A stretch of DNA of 58,118 nucleotides from Streptomyces sp. XM83C. GTDB lineage: Bacteria; Actinomycetota; Actinomycetes; Streptomycetales; Streptomycetaceae. Below are positions 45,932 to 57,595 of this stretch, in pieces (position 1 is the stretch's first letter; each line of letters starts with the position of its first letter). Both the position numbers and the translations under genes were made by a program. The notes beneath the pieces are model-generated. The model saw only the letters and a program-made list of their open reading frames with translations, had not been told where the DNA came from and did not search any database. The stretch lies in NCBI RefSeq assembly GCF_023072675.1, contig NZ_JALLGL010000004.1, positions 1 to 58,118 of the forward strand, read 5' to 3'.

Positions 45932-46803
45932 GTCTCCCCCAGCAGTTGTTCGACGAAGGCCAGCGACTCCCTCGGCGAGAGCGCCTGAGCCCGGATGGTG
46001 CCATACCGCAGTTCGAGGATGCGCAGCCGCTTGGGATCGGTGATCGGCCGACCGTTGAACGCGCCGTCGGAGCGGCCCACGGCGGTACCGTCCGGGAACT
46101 TCAGCAGCTCGATCTTGCCGTCCACACCCGGGTGGGCATCGGAGTGCGTGGGCATCACCTGGAGCGTGACGTTGCGCAACCTCCCCACCTCCAGCAGATG
46201 TTCGAGCTGCTGCCGCCACACCATTGTGCCCCCGACGGGTCGGCGCAGCGGCGCCTCTTCCAGGACGAAGTGGACGGATGGAGGCGAGTCCGCCTCGAAG
46301 ATCGACTGCCGGGCCATGCGGGCGGCCACCATGCGCTCCACGTCGTCCTGGGGGTAGGGAGGCTGAGCCGCCTCGAACAGGGCCCTCGCGTGATCAGGCG
46401 TCTGCAACAACCCGTGGACGCTGTTGCACTCGTACACCCCGATCTCCACCGCCTGCCCCTCCAGCTTGGCCAGTTCCCGCACCTTCTTCGGGTAGCGGAC
46501 CTTCTTCACGTCCTCCCAGGCCGCCGCCAACAGCCCACCCGCGCCCAGGACTTCATCGGCCGCCGTCAGGAACTCCTGCCTCGGGATCCGCTTCCCCGCC
46601 TCGATCTTGTAGACCATGTCCTCGCCGTAGCCCACCGCCCTGCCGAAGTCCCCGGCGCGCAGGCCCGCCGCCTCACGGCGGAGTTTGAGCTGGCGGCCCA
46701 CCGTCGTGATCACGGCGACGCCCCACTCGTCGTCCGGGTCCACCTCCCAGCCCGGCTCGTCCGCCTCGCTCCGGAGCCGTACCGCCTCGCTGTCCACCGA
46801 CAT
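45928..46803 (-). CDS. XRE-family regulator with DUF5753 domain (WhiJ-like)
   Basis: 291 aa. The helix-turn-helix spans about 33-90 ([20 protein letters not shown], then [15 protein letters not shown]); the C-terminal DUF5753 domain follows ([48 protein letters not shown]). ATG 46803 has GGAGGGG six bases upstream. It is divergent from the RsbW-like ATPase gene, with an 11-bp tandem repeat between that may be its operator. Confidence 0.93.
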   Translation of the reverse strand: MSVDSEAVRLRSEADEPGWEVDPDDEWGVAVITTVGRQLKLRREAAGLRAGDFGRAVGYGEDMVYKIEAGKRIPRQEFLTAADEVLGAGGLLAAAWEDVKKVRYPKKVRELAKLEGQAVEIGVYECNSVHGLLQTPDHARALFEAAQPPYPQDDVERMVAARMARQSIFEADSPPSVHFVLEEAPLRRPVGGTMVWRQQLEHLLEVGRLRNVTLQVMPTHSDAHPGVDGKIELLKFPDGTAVGRSDGAFNGRPITDPKRLRILELRYGTIRAQALSPRESLAFVEQLLGET

Positions 46804-46873
46804 CCGCGCCCCTCCGTCGTCCCGCGCCGTACCCCGGCGCCCTACCCCTGGGAACGGCGCGGACAGCCAAGAC

Positions 46874-46895
46874 AGCACCGGACAAGCACCGGACA
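46874..46895. repeat. Tandem 11-bp direct repeat AGCACCGGACA, candidate operator
   Basis: Two perfect adjacent copies (46874-46884, 46885-46895) in the 145-base region between the XRE regulator and the divergent anti-sigma-type gene; related GGACAG words flank it (46861, 46891). An 11-base period puts both sites on one helix face, suitable for a regulator binding as tandem subunits. Confidence 0.6.
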
Positions 46896-46948
46896 GTGAC
46901 CGTACGCAACCGCTCCGTCACTCGTCACGGTAGGCGGCAGCGGCCACT

Positions 46949-47386
46949 GTGAGTGACGTGAACGAGGAAATCGCCGACCACTTCCCCCACTTCAGCGTGC
47001 TGCTGTCGGCCACGCCCCGCGGTGCCCGCCTCGCCCGGCTGCTCAGCGAGGCCCAGCTGCGGCGCTGGGGACTGCCGACCGACACCGCGAGCCAGCTCGT
47101 CGGCGAGCTGGCGGCCAACGCCGTCACACACGGCCTGGTGCCCGGGCGGAACTTCCGGCTGCGGCTGTACGTCGTCGCCGGCACCCTCCGTATCGAGGTG
47201 ACCGACACGCGTGGTGAGCGGCTCCGCCGGCTCCGGCACCCGACGTGGGCCGCCGAGTCCGGACGGGGGCTGGTCCTCGTCGACGCGCTCGCGGACCGGT
47301 GGGGCGTGCAGGAGGAGCGGTCTCCGTGCAAGACCGTGTGGGCGGAGACGGCGACCGGGCCCGCCGCCGACCGGCGCGGTGTGTGA
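46949..47386 (+). CDS. RsbW-like ATP-binding protein (anti-sigma kinase family)
   Basis: 145-aa HATPase_c domain: N-box LVGELAANAVTHG (about 50-62), D-box VTDTRGERL and G-box GRGLVLVDAL. This single-domain type is abundant in Streptomyces and acts as anti-sigma factor or serine kinase. GTG 46949. Together with the divergent XRE and DUF397 genes it forms a typical three-part developmental-regulator locus. Confidence 0.9.
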   Translation: MSDVNEEIADHFPHFSVLLSATPRGARLARLLSEAQLRRWGLPTDTASQLVGELAANAVTHGLVPGRNFRLRLYVVAGTLRIEVTDTRGERLRRLRHPTWAAESGRGLVLVDALADRWGVQEERSPCKTVWAETATGPAADRRGV

Positions 47387-47502
47387 CGGGCGCGTGGTGC
47401 TTGTGTGGCGCCCGTGGGCAGGGCGCCGGGCCCCCCGGACGGCCGCCGGGAGCCCCGTGCGAAGATCGGCCGCCAGAAACGCAACGGGGAGCACGACAAC
47501 CA

Positions 47503-47820
47503 ATGCCCGGCTACTACAACGTCGAATTCGAGGCGCTCGCCCGCCTCGTCACCGATCTCAGCGAGTGCGCGGACGGCATGAAGTCCGCGATGCGCAAGCT
47601 GAAGGACATCGGGCCCAAGGGCTCCGGCTCCGACGAGCTGGAGAACGCCTGTGACGACTTCCAGGACAAGTGGGGCTACGGCATCAAGCTGATCGCCGAG
47701 GCCACGGGCGGGCTCACCGAGAAGGTCGCCGAGTCCGGGCGGCTCTTCCGGCACCTGGAGGACAAGGTGCGGGCGCAGGCGGCCGGGGTGAAGGTGCCGG
47801 CGGGTGGCGCGCGTGACTGA
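47503..47820 (+). CDS. WXG100-type small protein of module B
   Basis: 105 aa, helical hairpin: helix 1 EFEALARLVTDLSECADGMK, turn DKWGYG (WxG-type Trp-Gly), helix 2 IKLIAEATGGLTEKVAES. Size and layout match EsxA/EsxB-like type VII substrates. The ATG at 47503 is within a longer open frame but begins the recognisable protein. Its 3' end overlaps the next gene. Confidence 0.8.
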   Translation: MPGYYNVEFEALARLVTDLSECADGMKSAMRKLKDIGPKGSGSDELENACDDFQDKWGYGIKLIAEATGGLTEKVAESGRLFRHLEDKVRAQAAGVKVPAGGARD

Positions 47821-48511
47821 CAGCGACGCCGGGGTGCGGTTCCGGGTCCAGCCGGAGTTCCACGCCGTACCCCTCGGGCTCGGCGTCGACGAGGACGCCT
47901 TCGCCGAGCAGATGCGGCAGTTCGCGCTCGGCTACTGGGGCGGGCGCGAGGAGCTGGAGGACCTGCGCGGGCTGACCCGGGCCATGTACTCCGCGCAGGC
48001 CGAGACGCTGGTCGCCGGGGGTGCCGTCTACAACGCCGTCGGCATCTTCCCCATCGGCGGCACCGCGGACGGCTCCGAGCCGCCCGAGCGGGTCAGCCGC
48101 GCCGGCCTCACCGTCAGCGTGCGGGACATCGACAACCCCGATCCGCGGCTCACGGCGGCCGGGATCGCCGAGTCCCTGGACAAGGGGCCCGCGGGCGGGG
48201 AGGTCCAGCTGATCAGCCTGCCCGCCGGGCCCGCCGTCGTACATCTGGCCGGGTCGCGGGCCGTGTGGGAGCTGGAGGGCGGCGGCGAGCACGAGCAGTA
48301 CTTCGTGCGGATCGAGGTCTGGCTGCCGTTCCCCGGCGAGGACCGCGTCCTGCTGCTCTGCCTGAGCACCCCCGACGTCCAGGACCTCTACCGCTACCAG
48401 GCGATCCTCGCCGACATCGCCGACACCGTCGCCTTCGGGGAGGGCGACGCCGAGAGCGACGCGGTCCCGGCTCCGGCCCCCGGAGTCCCCTCCCCGCTCG
48501 CCTCCTACTGA
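47804..48511 (+). CDS. PsbP/DcrB-like protein of module B
   Basis: 235 aa. After a variable N-terminus, strands and helices (GVRFRVQPEFHAVPLGLGVD; ALTVSV-type strands; EQYFVRIEVWLPFPGEDRVL; YQAILADIADTVAF) match the PsbP-like layout of the module A protein at 42633. Start GTG 47804 or GTG 47813, both overlapping the WXG100 gene; no signal peptide. The tail is Pro/Ala-rich. A chaperone or adaptor role is only inferred from the parallel modules. Confidence 0.72.
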   Translation: MARVTDSDAGVRFRVQPEFHAVPLGLGVDEDAFAEQMRQFALGYWGGREELEDLRGLTRAMYSAQAETLVAGGAVYNAVGIFPIGGTADGSEPPERVSRAGLTVSVRDIDNPDPRLTAAGIAESLDKGPAGGEVQLISLPAGPAVVHLAGSRAVWELEGGGEHEQYFVRIEVWLPFPGEDRVLLLCLSTPDVQDLYRYQAILADIADTVAFGEGDAESDAVPAPAPGVPSPLASY

Positions 48512-48534
48512 CCGCGCCGAGGAGACCGCGCACG

Positions 48535-50052
48535 ATGACCACACAGACGTACGACGCTCTCGGCTTCGACCCCGCGCCCGGTGTGCCGGCCACCGTGCGC
48601 GAGCTGGTCAGCTCGCTCACCGGTGTCAGCAAGCAGCTGCACGACGCCCACGCCACGCTGAGCAAGCTCGGCAGGCCCGACGCGCAGTGGGTGGGCGAGG
48701 CGGCGTCCGCCTTCGCGAAGAAGACCGGCTCGCTGCCGAAGTACCTCTCCGACGGGCACACTTCGCTGCTCGACGCCGCGCACGCGCTGCGCACCTGGGA
48801 GACCCGGCTCACCGGCTTCCAGGCACTGGCCCGCCGCTACGAGCACGAGGCCGCCGTCGCCCGCAAGGCGCTGAAGGACGCGGAGGGCGACCCGGACCTG
48901 AAGCTCGCGGGGCGCACCTTCGACACGGACGCGGAGCTGAAGGACGCGCAGCGGCGGCTGGACCACGCGGTGAAGCGGGTCAACGACGCCTCCGACGAGC
49001 TGAACGCGATCATCAAGAAGGCCAAGGAGCTGCTGGGCGACCACGAGGCCGCCGCCCGTGCCGCCGCCGAGGCGATCCGCAAGGCCGCCGACGTGGCGCC
49101 GGACGAGTCGCTGCTGGACAAGCTGAAGGACCTGCTCTCCACCGTCACCGACAAGGTGGCCGAGCTGGCCGGCGACCTGTGGGACTGGATCAAGAAGCAC
49201 GCCGACACGATCTACAAGATCGGTGACTGGCTCGGGTACGCCAGTGCCGCCTGCGACATCCTCGCCGTCGTCTTCTCCGAGACCATCGTCGGCGCGGTGA
49301 TCTTCGAGGGCATCGGCATGGTGCTCAACGGCGGTGCGCTGGTCTTCCACGGTGTGGGCTGGGCGGCCGGCGCGAAGAAGGGCAGCTGGACGGATATCGG
49401 CCTGGACCTGGTCGGCTTCGTGCCGTTCGGTGACCTCGCGCGGCTGGGGAAGGTCGGCAAGGGCGCCCTGAAGGGCGTGAAGATACCGATGAACGTGCTG
49501 GACTTCGGTGCGAAGGCGGCGGACTCCTGGAAGCGCGCCCGGAACATCATCGACCACGTCGGCGGCACCGCGAAGCTCGGTGACGACGCCGAGCAGTGGG
49601 TGATGCGGAACGTGAACGCGATGGGCAGCAAGGCCCACGCCATCCACGTCACGGCAGACACGCTGGCGGACCGGTTCAAGGTGGCCGTCGCGAAGGAGTT
49701 CGGTGACCGCAACCTGTACGGGGCGGGCACGAAGCTGTCGGACATCGGCTTCCAGAAGGTGATGCCGGCGCTGATCGAGAACACGCCGCTGAAGCGCATC
49801 CCCGCGCTCGCGGATTCGGTCAGGCCGATCATCGACAACGGCCGTGTCGTCGACAAGTACATCGACCCGCGGTCCTGGACGGCCCGCGGCTACGAGGCGG
49901 TCTCCGGGGCGAAGAACCTCTACAAGGAGGGGGTGCGCGTCGTGACGGAGGACGTGAAGTACGGGTCGGAGAAGATCCACGAGAAGCTCGACCAGGCGCG
50001 GGAGACGGCGAGCCACGTCTTCGACCGCCTGACGGCCAACCCGTTTGGATGA
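48535..50052 (+). CDS. Large WXG-headed effector-like protein of module B
   Basis: 505 aa; GAGGAG eight bases before ATG 48535. The N-terminal 100 residues have the WxG hairpin (AQWVGEAASAF, Trp52). A long charged helical region (about 100-225) follows, then a hydrophobic Gly/Ala-rich middle (about 240-300: CDILAVVFSETIVGAVIFEG) and GFVPFGDLARLGKVGKG, as in Streptomyces polymorphic-toxin scaffolds. The C-terminal 130 residues (from about GDDAEQWVMRN) are unlike anything I recognise and would be the toxin position. No signal peptide. Confidence 0.8.
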   Translation: MTTQTYDALGFDPAPGVPATVRELVSSLTGVSKQLHDAHATLSKLGRPDAQWVGEAASAFAKKTGSLPKYLSDGHTSLLDAAHALRTWETRLTGFQALARRYEHEAAVARKALKDAEGDPDLKLAGRTFDTDAELKDAQRRLDHAVKRVNDASDELNAIIKKAKELLGDHEAAARAAAEAIRKAADVAPDESLLDKLKDLLSTVTDKVAELAGDLWDWIKKHADTIYKIGDWLGYASAACDILAVVFSETIVGAVIFEGIGMVLNGGALVFHGVGWAAGAKKGSWTDIGLDLVGFVPFGDLARLGKVGKGALKGVKIPMNVLDFGAKAADSWKRARNIIDHVGGTAKLGDDAEQWVMRNVNAMGSKAHAIHVTADTLADRFKVAVAKEFGDRNLYGAGTKLSDIGFQKVMPALIENTPLKRIPALADSVRPIIDNGRVVDKYIDPRSWTARGYEAVSGAKNLYKEGVRVVTEDVKYGSEKIHEKLDQARETASHVFDRLTANPFG

Positions 50053-50729
50053 ACACCGTGGACCACACCCCGTACACGTTCCTGATCTCGGCGAACAACC
50101 CCGTCCCGCTGTCCGGGCCGGTGCCGCCGCACCTGCCGCCCGACGCGGAGACGGCCGCCACGGTCCGCCGTACCGGACAGCGCCCCGAGGACCCGCCCCT
50201 CGCGCGAGTCGTCACCCCACGCCTGGACCGGCGCTGGAGCCGAAAGGCACCCGTGCCGTTCTGGATCCACTCCGGCCCGGACGACACCCTGCTCTGCTCC
50301 GTCCGCCCGGCCGGCCAGGACACCTACGACGTCCACGCCGCCGACGGCACCCCGCTGGCCCGCGTCACGCGCCACCCCGGCAGCCTCCTGCCGTGGCCCC
50401 GCAGGGTCCGCTGGACGGCGGACCCCGCGGGGTCGTCCGGGCAGGTCACGGGCCGCGAGGGCACCTGGTGGGGGTGGCTGGCCTATGTGGTCACCTCCCC
50501 CGCCTGGTTCCTCTGGGTCCTGGGCATGACCCTCTTCTCATCCTTCGACGGCAGCCCCGACGACTTCACCTTCGGCCGCCCGTCCCGCACCCGCTGGCAG
50601 GCCCCCGGCACGGGTACGGTCCTGGACTACCGGGGCCGGCGGAAGACCTGCCGGCACGACCCCGGTCACCTGGACTCCCGCACGGCCTATGCCCTGGCGG
50701 TGCTGCGGACCTGGTCCGCGTCGCGCTGA
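50049..50729 (+). CDS. Hypothetical partner of the module B effector, possibly immunity
   Basis: 226 aa; ATG overlaps the effector stop (ATGA), so it is coupled. Pro/Arg-rich N-terminus, strands (DTYDVHAADGTPLARVTRHP), then one hydrophobic segment (about 143-165: WGWLAYVVTSPAWFLWVLGM) and a basic C-terminus. Coupling right behind an effector-like gene suggests a membrane-associated immunity protein, an inference from position. Its stop is two bases from the convergent xylanase stop. Confidence 0.75.
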   Translation: MNTVDHTPYTFLISANNPVPLSGPVPPHLPPDAETAATVRRTGQRPEDPPLARVVTPRLDRRWSRKAPVPFWIHSGPDDTLLCSVRPAGQDTYDVHAADGTPLARVTRHPGSLLPWPRRVRWTADPAGSSGQVTGREGTWWGWLAYVVTSPAWFLWVLGMTLFSSFDGSPDDFTFGRPSRTRWQAPGTGTVLDYRGRRKTCRHDPGHLDSRTAYALAVLRTWSASR

Positions 50730-50731
50730 GG

Positions 50732-51829
50732 TCAGTGCCGGCCCTGCCGCAGCTCCGCGCGCAGCGCGTCGAACGCGGGCTTGGTGCGGTACGACTCGTC
50801 GTACAGGCAGGCCGCGCCCTCGCCGTCGAAGACGCCGGGCACCCACGAGTACTGGTCGGCGAAGCCCCACACGGTGAAGGACGTGCAGCTGCGGGAGCCG
50901 AGGCAGGCGGAGAGGAGGCCCCGGTAGTAGTCGGCCTGCGTCGCCAGCTTCGCGGGGTCCGCGGGGAGCGGGACACGGACGTCGACCTCGGTGAACGCGG
51001 TCTGCAGGCCGAGGTCCGCGAACCGCTTCAGGTTGGCGCCGACATCGCCCGGGAAGCCGTACTGGGTGCTGAGGTGGCCCTGGATACCGAAGCCGTCGAC
51101 GCGGACGCCCCGGGCCTTCAGCTGCTTCGCCAGCCCGTAGTAGGCCGTGGACTTCGCGTTCACGCCCTCCACGTTGTAGTCGTTGAAGAACAGCTTCACG
51201 TTCGGGTCGGCCTCGCGGGCCCAGCGGAAGGCGTCGGCGATGTAGCCGGGGCCGAGCTTCTCCAGCCAGATGGAGTTCCGGTAGCTGCCGTCCTCCTCGA
51301 AGACCTCGTTGACGACGTCCCACTGGTAGAGCTTGCCCTTGAAGTGGCGGACGACGGTGGTGATGTGGTCGCGGAGGATGCCGCGCAGTTCGGCGGCGTC
51401 GATGGAGCCGTCGGCGAGGCCCTCGGTGAGCCAGGCGGGCAGCTGGTTGTGCCACAGCAGGGTGTGGCCGCGGACCGACTGGCCGTGGGCGCGGGCGAAG
51501 GCGACGAGCCGGTCGGCCTCCGTGAAGTCGTAGACGCCGCGCTGCGGCTGGAGCGTCTCCCACTTCATGACGTTCTCGGCGGTGACCGAGCTGAACTGCT
51601 GTGCGGTGATACGGCGGTAGGTGGCGTCGTCGGCGAGGGCGGTGGTGTTGACGGCGGTTCCGAACTTCACATGGGCGCGGTCGGCGGCCACGCGCAGCGG
51701 CGTGCCGGGGTCGGGCTTGCCGTGTCCGGGCTTGCCGGGGTGCGCCGCGGCGGTGCCGGCGCCGATCAGCAGGGTGCCGCTGACCACCAGCGCGGCTGCG
51801 GTGGCGGTGGTGCGGAGGTGCTTGAGCAT
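50732..51829 (-). CDS. Secreted endo-1,4-beta-xylanase, GH10
   Basis: 365 aa. Signal peptide with AAA-type cleavage (GTAAAHPG), then a GH10 barrel: ENVMKWETLQP, GHTLLWHNQLPAWL, acid/base Glu in WDVVNEVF (about residue 177) and nucleophile Glu in FTEVDVRVP (about 283), and FTVWGFADQYSWVP near the end. It hydrolyses xylan outside the cell. No carbohydrate-binding module is attached. It follows the GH115 relic on the same strand. Confidence 0.96.
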   Translation of the reverse strand: MLKHLRTTATAAALVVSGTLLIGAGTAAAHPGKPGHGKPDPGTPLRVAADRAHVKFGTAVNTTALADDATYRRITAQQFSSVTAENVMKWETLQPQRGVYDFTEADRLVAFARAHGQSVRGHTLLWHNQLPAWLTEGLADGSIDAAELRGILRDHITTVVRHFKGKLYQWDVVNEVFEEDGSYRNSIWLEKLGPGYIADAFRWAREADPNVKLFFNDYNVEGVNAKSTAYYGLAKQLKARGVRVDGFGIQGHLSTQYGFPGDVGANLKRFADLGLQTAFTEVDVRVPLPADPAKLATQADYYRGLLSACLGSRSCTSFTVWGFADQYSWVPGVFDGEGAACLYDESYRTKPAFDALRAELRQGRH

Positions 51830-51934
51830 GGTCGTTCTCGGTTTCCCTTCGTGATGGCCGCTGCGGGTGCGTTCAGCGGGGGTGGCTCCTGGCGGGCCGC
51901 CGGGGTGTTGGCCGGCGGCCCGGGGTTCCGGGCG

Positions 51935-52557
51935 TCAGCGGACGCGGTGGCTCTCCGGCGGGCCGAGGCAGGTCTCGGGCACAGGCCGCCGGTGTCGACG
52001 ATCAGGCGCTGGAGGACGACGGTGGGGTCTACCATCCAGAAGCGCAGGCGGTGCACGCCGGGCCTGTCGATGGGGTGCCGGGTGGAGGTCCGGTTGACGT
52101 GGTCGGAGGTGTGGCGTTCCCAGCGGTGGTTCATGGCGCCGTCGTCCGGGCCGGTCGCGGCGATGACGTCGACGGTCTGCGGGGGCTGGTCGTCGAAGGA
52201 GACGGCGTAGCGCAGGCCTGGCCGGCCGAGGGCGGGGTTGCGGGGCGAGAGGTGCGCCCAGACGGTGACCTCGCCGGGGGTGAGCAGGGTGACGTCGTAC
52301 TCCAGGCGGGGCGTGTTGCCGCCGGGGGTCTGGGCGGGGGCGGTGACGAGGACGGGGACCGCACGGCCGGCACGGACCAGCGTGAAGGCGCGGAAGGTGA
52401 TGTACGCCCCCGGGTCGGTGGCCTTCGGCCGCGCACCCACGGACGTGCCCTTGCCGTCGGCCGGTGCGGCCTGGGCCGCAGCCGGCGGCAGCGCCGCCCC
52501 GAGCCCCGCGGCCACGCCCGTGCCGAGGGCGGTCCTTCTGCTGAGGCCCGGCGCCAT
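51935..52557 (-). pseudogene. Truncated, frameshifted GH115 xylan alpha-glucuronidase
   Basis: From ATG 52557 (GGGAGGG six bases upstream): Tat signal MAPGLSRRTALGTGVAAGLG, an AQA cleavage site, then after about 20 residues a segment matching the C-terminal domain of GH115 enzymes (LEYDVTLLTPGEVTVWAHLS; RYAVSFDDQPPQTVDVIA; HRLRFWMVDPTVVLQRLIVD). Intact GH115 proteins are about 1000 aa, so the catalytic middle is missing. After VDTGGL one base is lost; the other frame continues PETCLGPPESHRVR and stops at 51935, the usual GH115 ending. As written the frame instead runs to 51766, inside the xylanase gene. Confidence 0.7.
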
Positions 52558-52658
52558 ACGGAACCCTCCCTGCTCGCCACGCACTAATTTGGAAAGCGGC
52601 ATGACAAATGGTGGGGCGGGCGGCCGGAGTGAACAATGGGGCGGTCGGCAACGAAGAG

Positions 52659-52673
52659 GCAACGAAACGTTGC
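52659..52673. promoter_or_regulatory. LacI-type operator candidate GCAACG-AAA-CGTTGC
   Basis: Perfect 6-bp arms around AAA, including the AACGTT core typical of LacI/GalR-family sites, about 100 bases upstream of the GH115 relic. It probably controlled the xylan locus. No LacI gene is adjacent; one occurs at 3792-4847 in this window. Confidence 0.5.
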
Positions 52674-52745
52674 GACGACGACACGCACAGTAATGTCATG
52701 GACACATGGTCCGCGACCGGCACCGATGTCCCGTACACACGAAAA

Positions 52746-52775
52746 GGGCCCGTACGACCGAAGTCGTACGGGCCC
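52746..52775 (-). terminator. Terminator of the str operon after tuf
   Basis: On the minus strand GGGCCCGTACGAC - TTCG - GTCGTACGGGCCC - TTTT: a perfect 13-bp stem, UUCG tetraloop and U-tract, 57 bases after the tuf stop. It is the only classic intrinsic terminator with a U-tract I found in the window. Confidence 0.93.
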
Positions 52776-52831
52776 CTCTCAGGAGCTCACGAGGGAGCTA
52801 CCGGGTCACAGGACCCTCAAGCAAGCGGAAC

Positions 52832-54025
<1,194 letters not shown>

Positions 54026-54104
54026 TGGGGTCCTCCTGTGGAGTGGTTCTGTACGCCTTACTTCATCGGCGCCAGGTGATCTTTGCTGTCAGTGCCCGGA
54101 ACCT

Positions 54105-54138
54105 GGGGCAAACGCCTGCGTTTGCGGACGTTTGCCCC
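54105..54138 (-). promoter_or_regulatory. Mutually exclusive hairpins between fusA and tuf
   Basis: GGGGCAAACG (54105-54114) can pair with CGTTTGCCCC (54129-54138), while GCAAACGC (54108-54115) can pair with GCGTTTGC (54118-54125). Both use the same bases, so only one forms at a time. The element lies about 45 bases after the fusA stop in the 156-base gap before tuf, where a separate tuf promoter could also lie. Confidence 0.6.
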
Positions 54139-54181
54139 TAGAGGCTCCGGAGTCAAGCCTACGGCGTGGGAACGCGGTGCG

Positions 54182-56308
<2,127 letters not shown>

Positions 56309-56347
56309 AAGGCTTTCGTCTTCTCTCGGTTCTCGATGGGGTAGCGA

Positions 56348-56818
56348 CTACCAGCGGTAGTGCGCGAAGGCCTTGTTGGACTCGGCCATCTTGTGCGTGT
56401 CCTCGCGCTTCTTCACCGCGGCACCGAGGCCGTTGGAGGCGTCGAGGAGCTCGTTGAGCAGACGCTCGGTCATGGTCTTCTCGCGACGGGCGCGGGAGTA
56501 ACCGACCAGCCAGCGCAGCGCCAGGGTGTTGGCACGGCCGGGCTTGACCTCGACCGGGACCTGGTAGGTGGCGCCACCGACACGGCGGGACTTGACCTCG
56601 AGGGTCGGCTTGATGTTCTCGAGAGCGCGCTTCAGCGTGATGACCGGGTCGTTGCCGGTCTTCTCGCGCAGGCCCTCCATGGCGCCGTAGACGATGCGCT
56701 CGGCGGTGGAGCGCTTGCCGTTCAGCAGCACCTTGTTGATCAGGGAGGTCACCAGAGGGGAGCCGTAGACCGGGTCGACGATGACCGGACGCTTCGGGGC
56801 GGGGCCCTTACGAGGCAT
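56348..56818 (-). CDS. rpsG: 30S ribosomal protein S7
   Basis: 156 aa: [20 protein letters not shown], and [40 protein letters not shown]. Primary 16S head-domain binder; in E. coli it regulates its own operon. Two bases after rpsL. Confidence 0.98.
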   Translation of the reverse strand: MPRKGPAPKRPVIVDPVYGSPLVTSLINKVLLNGKRSTAERIVYGAMEGLREKTGNDPVITLKRALENIKPTLEVKSRRVGGATYQVPVEVKPGRANTLALRWLVGYSRARREKTMTERLLNELLDASNGLGAAVKKREDTHKMAESNKAFAHYRW

Positions 56819-56820
56819 TC

Positions 56821-57192
56821 TTACTTCTCCTTCTTGGCGCCGTAACGGCTGCGGGCCTGCTTGCGGTTCTTGACACCCTGGGTGTCGAGCGAACCGCGGA
56901 TGATCTTGTAGCGAACACCCGGCAGGTCCTTCACACGGCCGCCGCGCACGAGCACGATGGAGTGCTCCTGCAGGTTGTGTCCCTCACCCGGAATGTAAGC
57001 GGTGACCTCGATGCCGCTGGTCAGACGCACACGCGCGACCTTACGCAGGGCCGAGTTCGGCTTCTTCGGGGTGGTCGTGAACACACGCGTGCAGACGCCG
57101 CGACGCTGAGGGGAACCCTCGAGTGCGGGCGTCTTGTTCTTCTCGACCTTGTCCTGCCGGCCCTTGCGGACCAGCTGCTGGATCGTAGGCAC
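56821..57192 (-). CDS. rpsL: 30S ribosomal protein S12
   Basis: 123-aa decoding-site protein: [40 protein letters not shown] and [20 protein letters not shown]. Lys43 and Lys88 are the wild-type, streptomycin-sensitive residues. GTG start at 57192 sets the universal PTIQQL N-terminus; the frame is open upstream. First gene of the str operon. Confidence 0.98.
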   Translation of the reverse strand: MPTIQQLVRKGRQDKVEKNKTPALEGSPQRRGVCTRVFTTTPKKPNSALRKVARVRLTSGIEVTAYIPGEGHNLQEHSIVLVRGGRVKDLPGVRYKIIRGSLDTQGVKNRKQARSRYGAKKEK

Positions 57193-57242
57193 TACTTCTC
57201 CGGTTTCTGTGTGCCGATGGGTACAGCTAACCTGGAACGTCG

Positions 57243-57267
57243 CCGACCCACGCGGTCGGGTGTGTCG
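57243..57267 (-). promoter_or_regulatory. rpsL leader hairpin element shared with rpsJ
   Basis: CCGACC-CACGC-GGTCGG (57243-57259) followed by GTGTGTCG; 24 of 25 bases equal the rpsJ leader block at 41794-41818. It is about 50 bases before the rpsL GTG, inside the transcribed leader predicted from the promoter at 57387-57415. Confidence 0.7.
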
Positions 57268-57386
57268 AATCATGCGGACTCCCGCCGCAGGGCAGAAAGA
57301 GGCGCAGATTACGGTGGCCGGTGACGGCTCTGTGTGCGGTTGAAGGCACGCACGAGAGCCAGGGCACACCCCAGGCACAAGGTCTG

Positions 57387-57415
57387 AGCGTACCTAGCCC
57401 GTCAGCTCCGGTCAA
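57387..57415 (-). promoter_or_regulatory. Candidate str-operon promoter (TTGACC-17-TACGCT)
   Basis: On the minus strand TTGACC (57410-57415) is followed after 17 bases by TACGCT (57387-57392), preceded by an AT-richer TTTGTT. Predicted leader about 190 bases. The rest of the gap to the neighbouring gene (to 57595) has GC-rich inverted repeats such as CCCGGG-flanked palindromes and no gene. Confidence 0.7.
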
Positions 57416-57595
57416 AACAAATGGAACCCGCCCCGGCGGGCCGGGGCCCTTAGCGCACCGCGGACCGAATCGTCCCGCTATGCACGATACCCGGGCGCGG
57501 CGATCCGTGCCCGGGTACCGGGATGTGCGCGCTCCGCGCATGCGCCGGGGGCGCGTGGTTGCGCGGTCACGGCGTGGGGGCGGCGGGGTGAGCGG

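Noticed and set aside
42166..50729. Integrated element or genomic island with att sites
   Set aside because: No integrase, transposase, tRNA target or direct-repeat ends were seen around the block, so transfer cannot be argued from the sequence alone.
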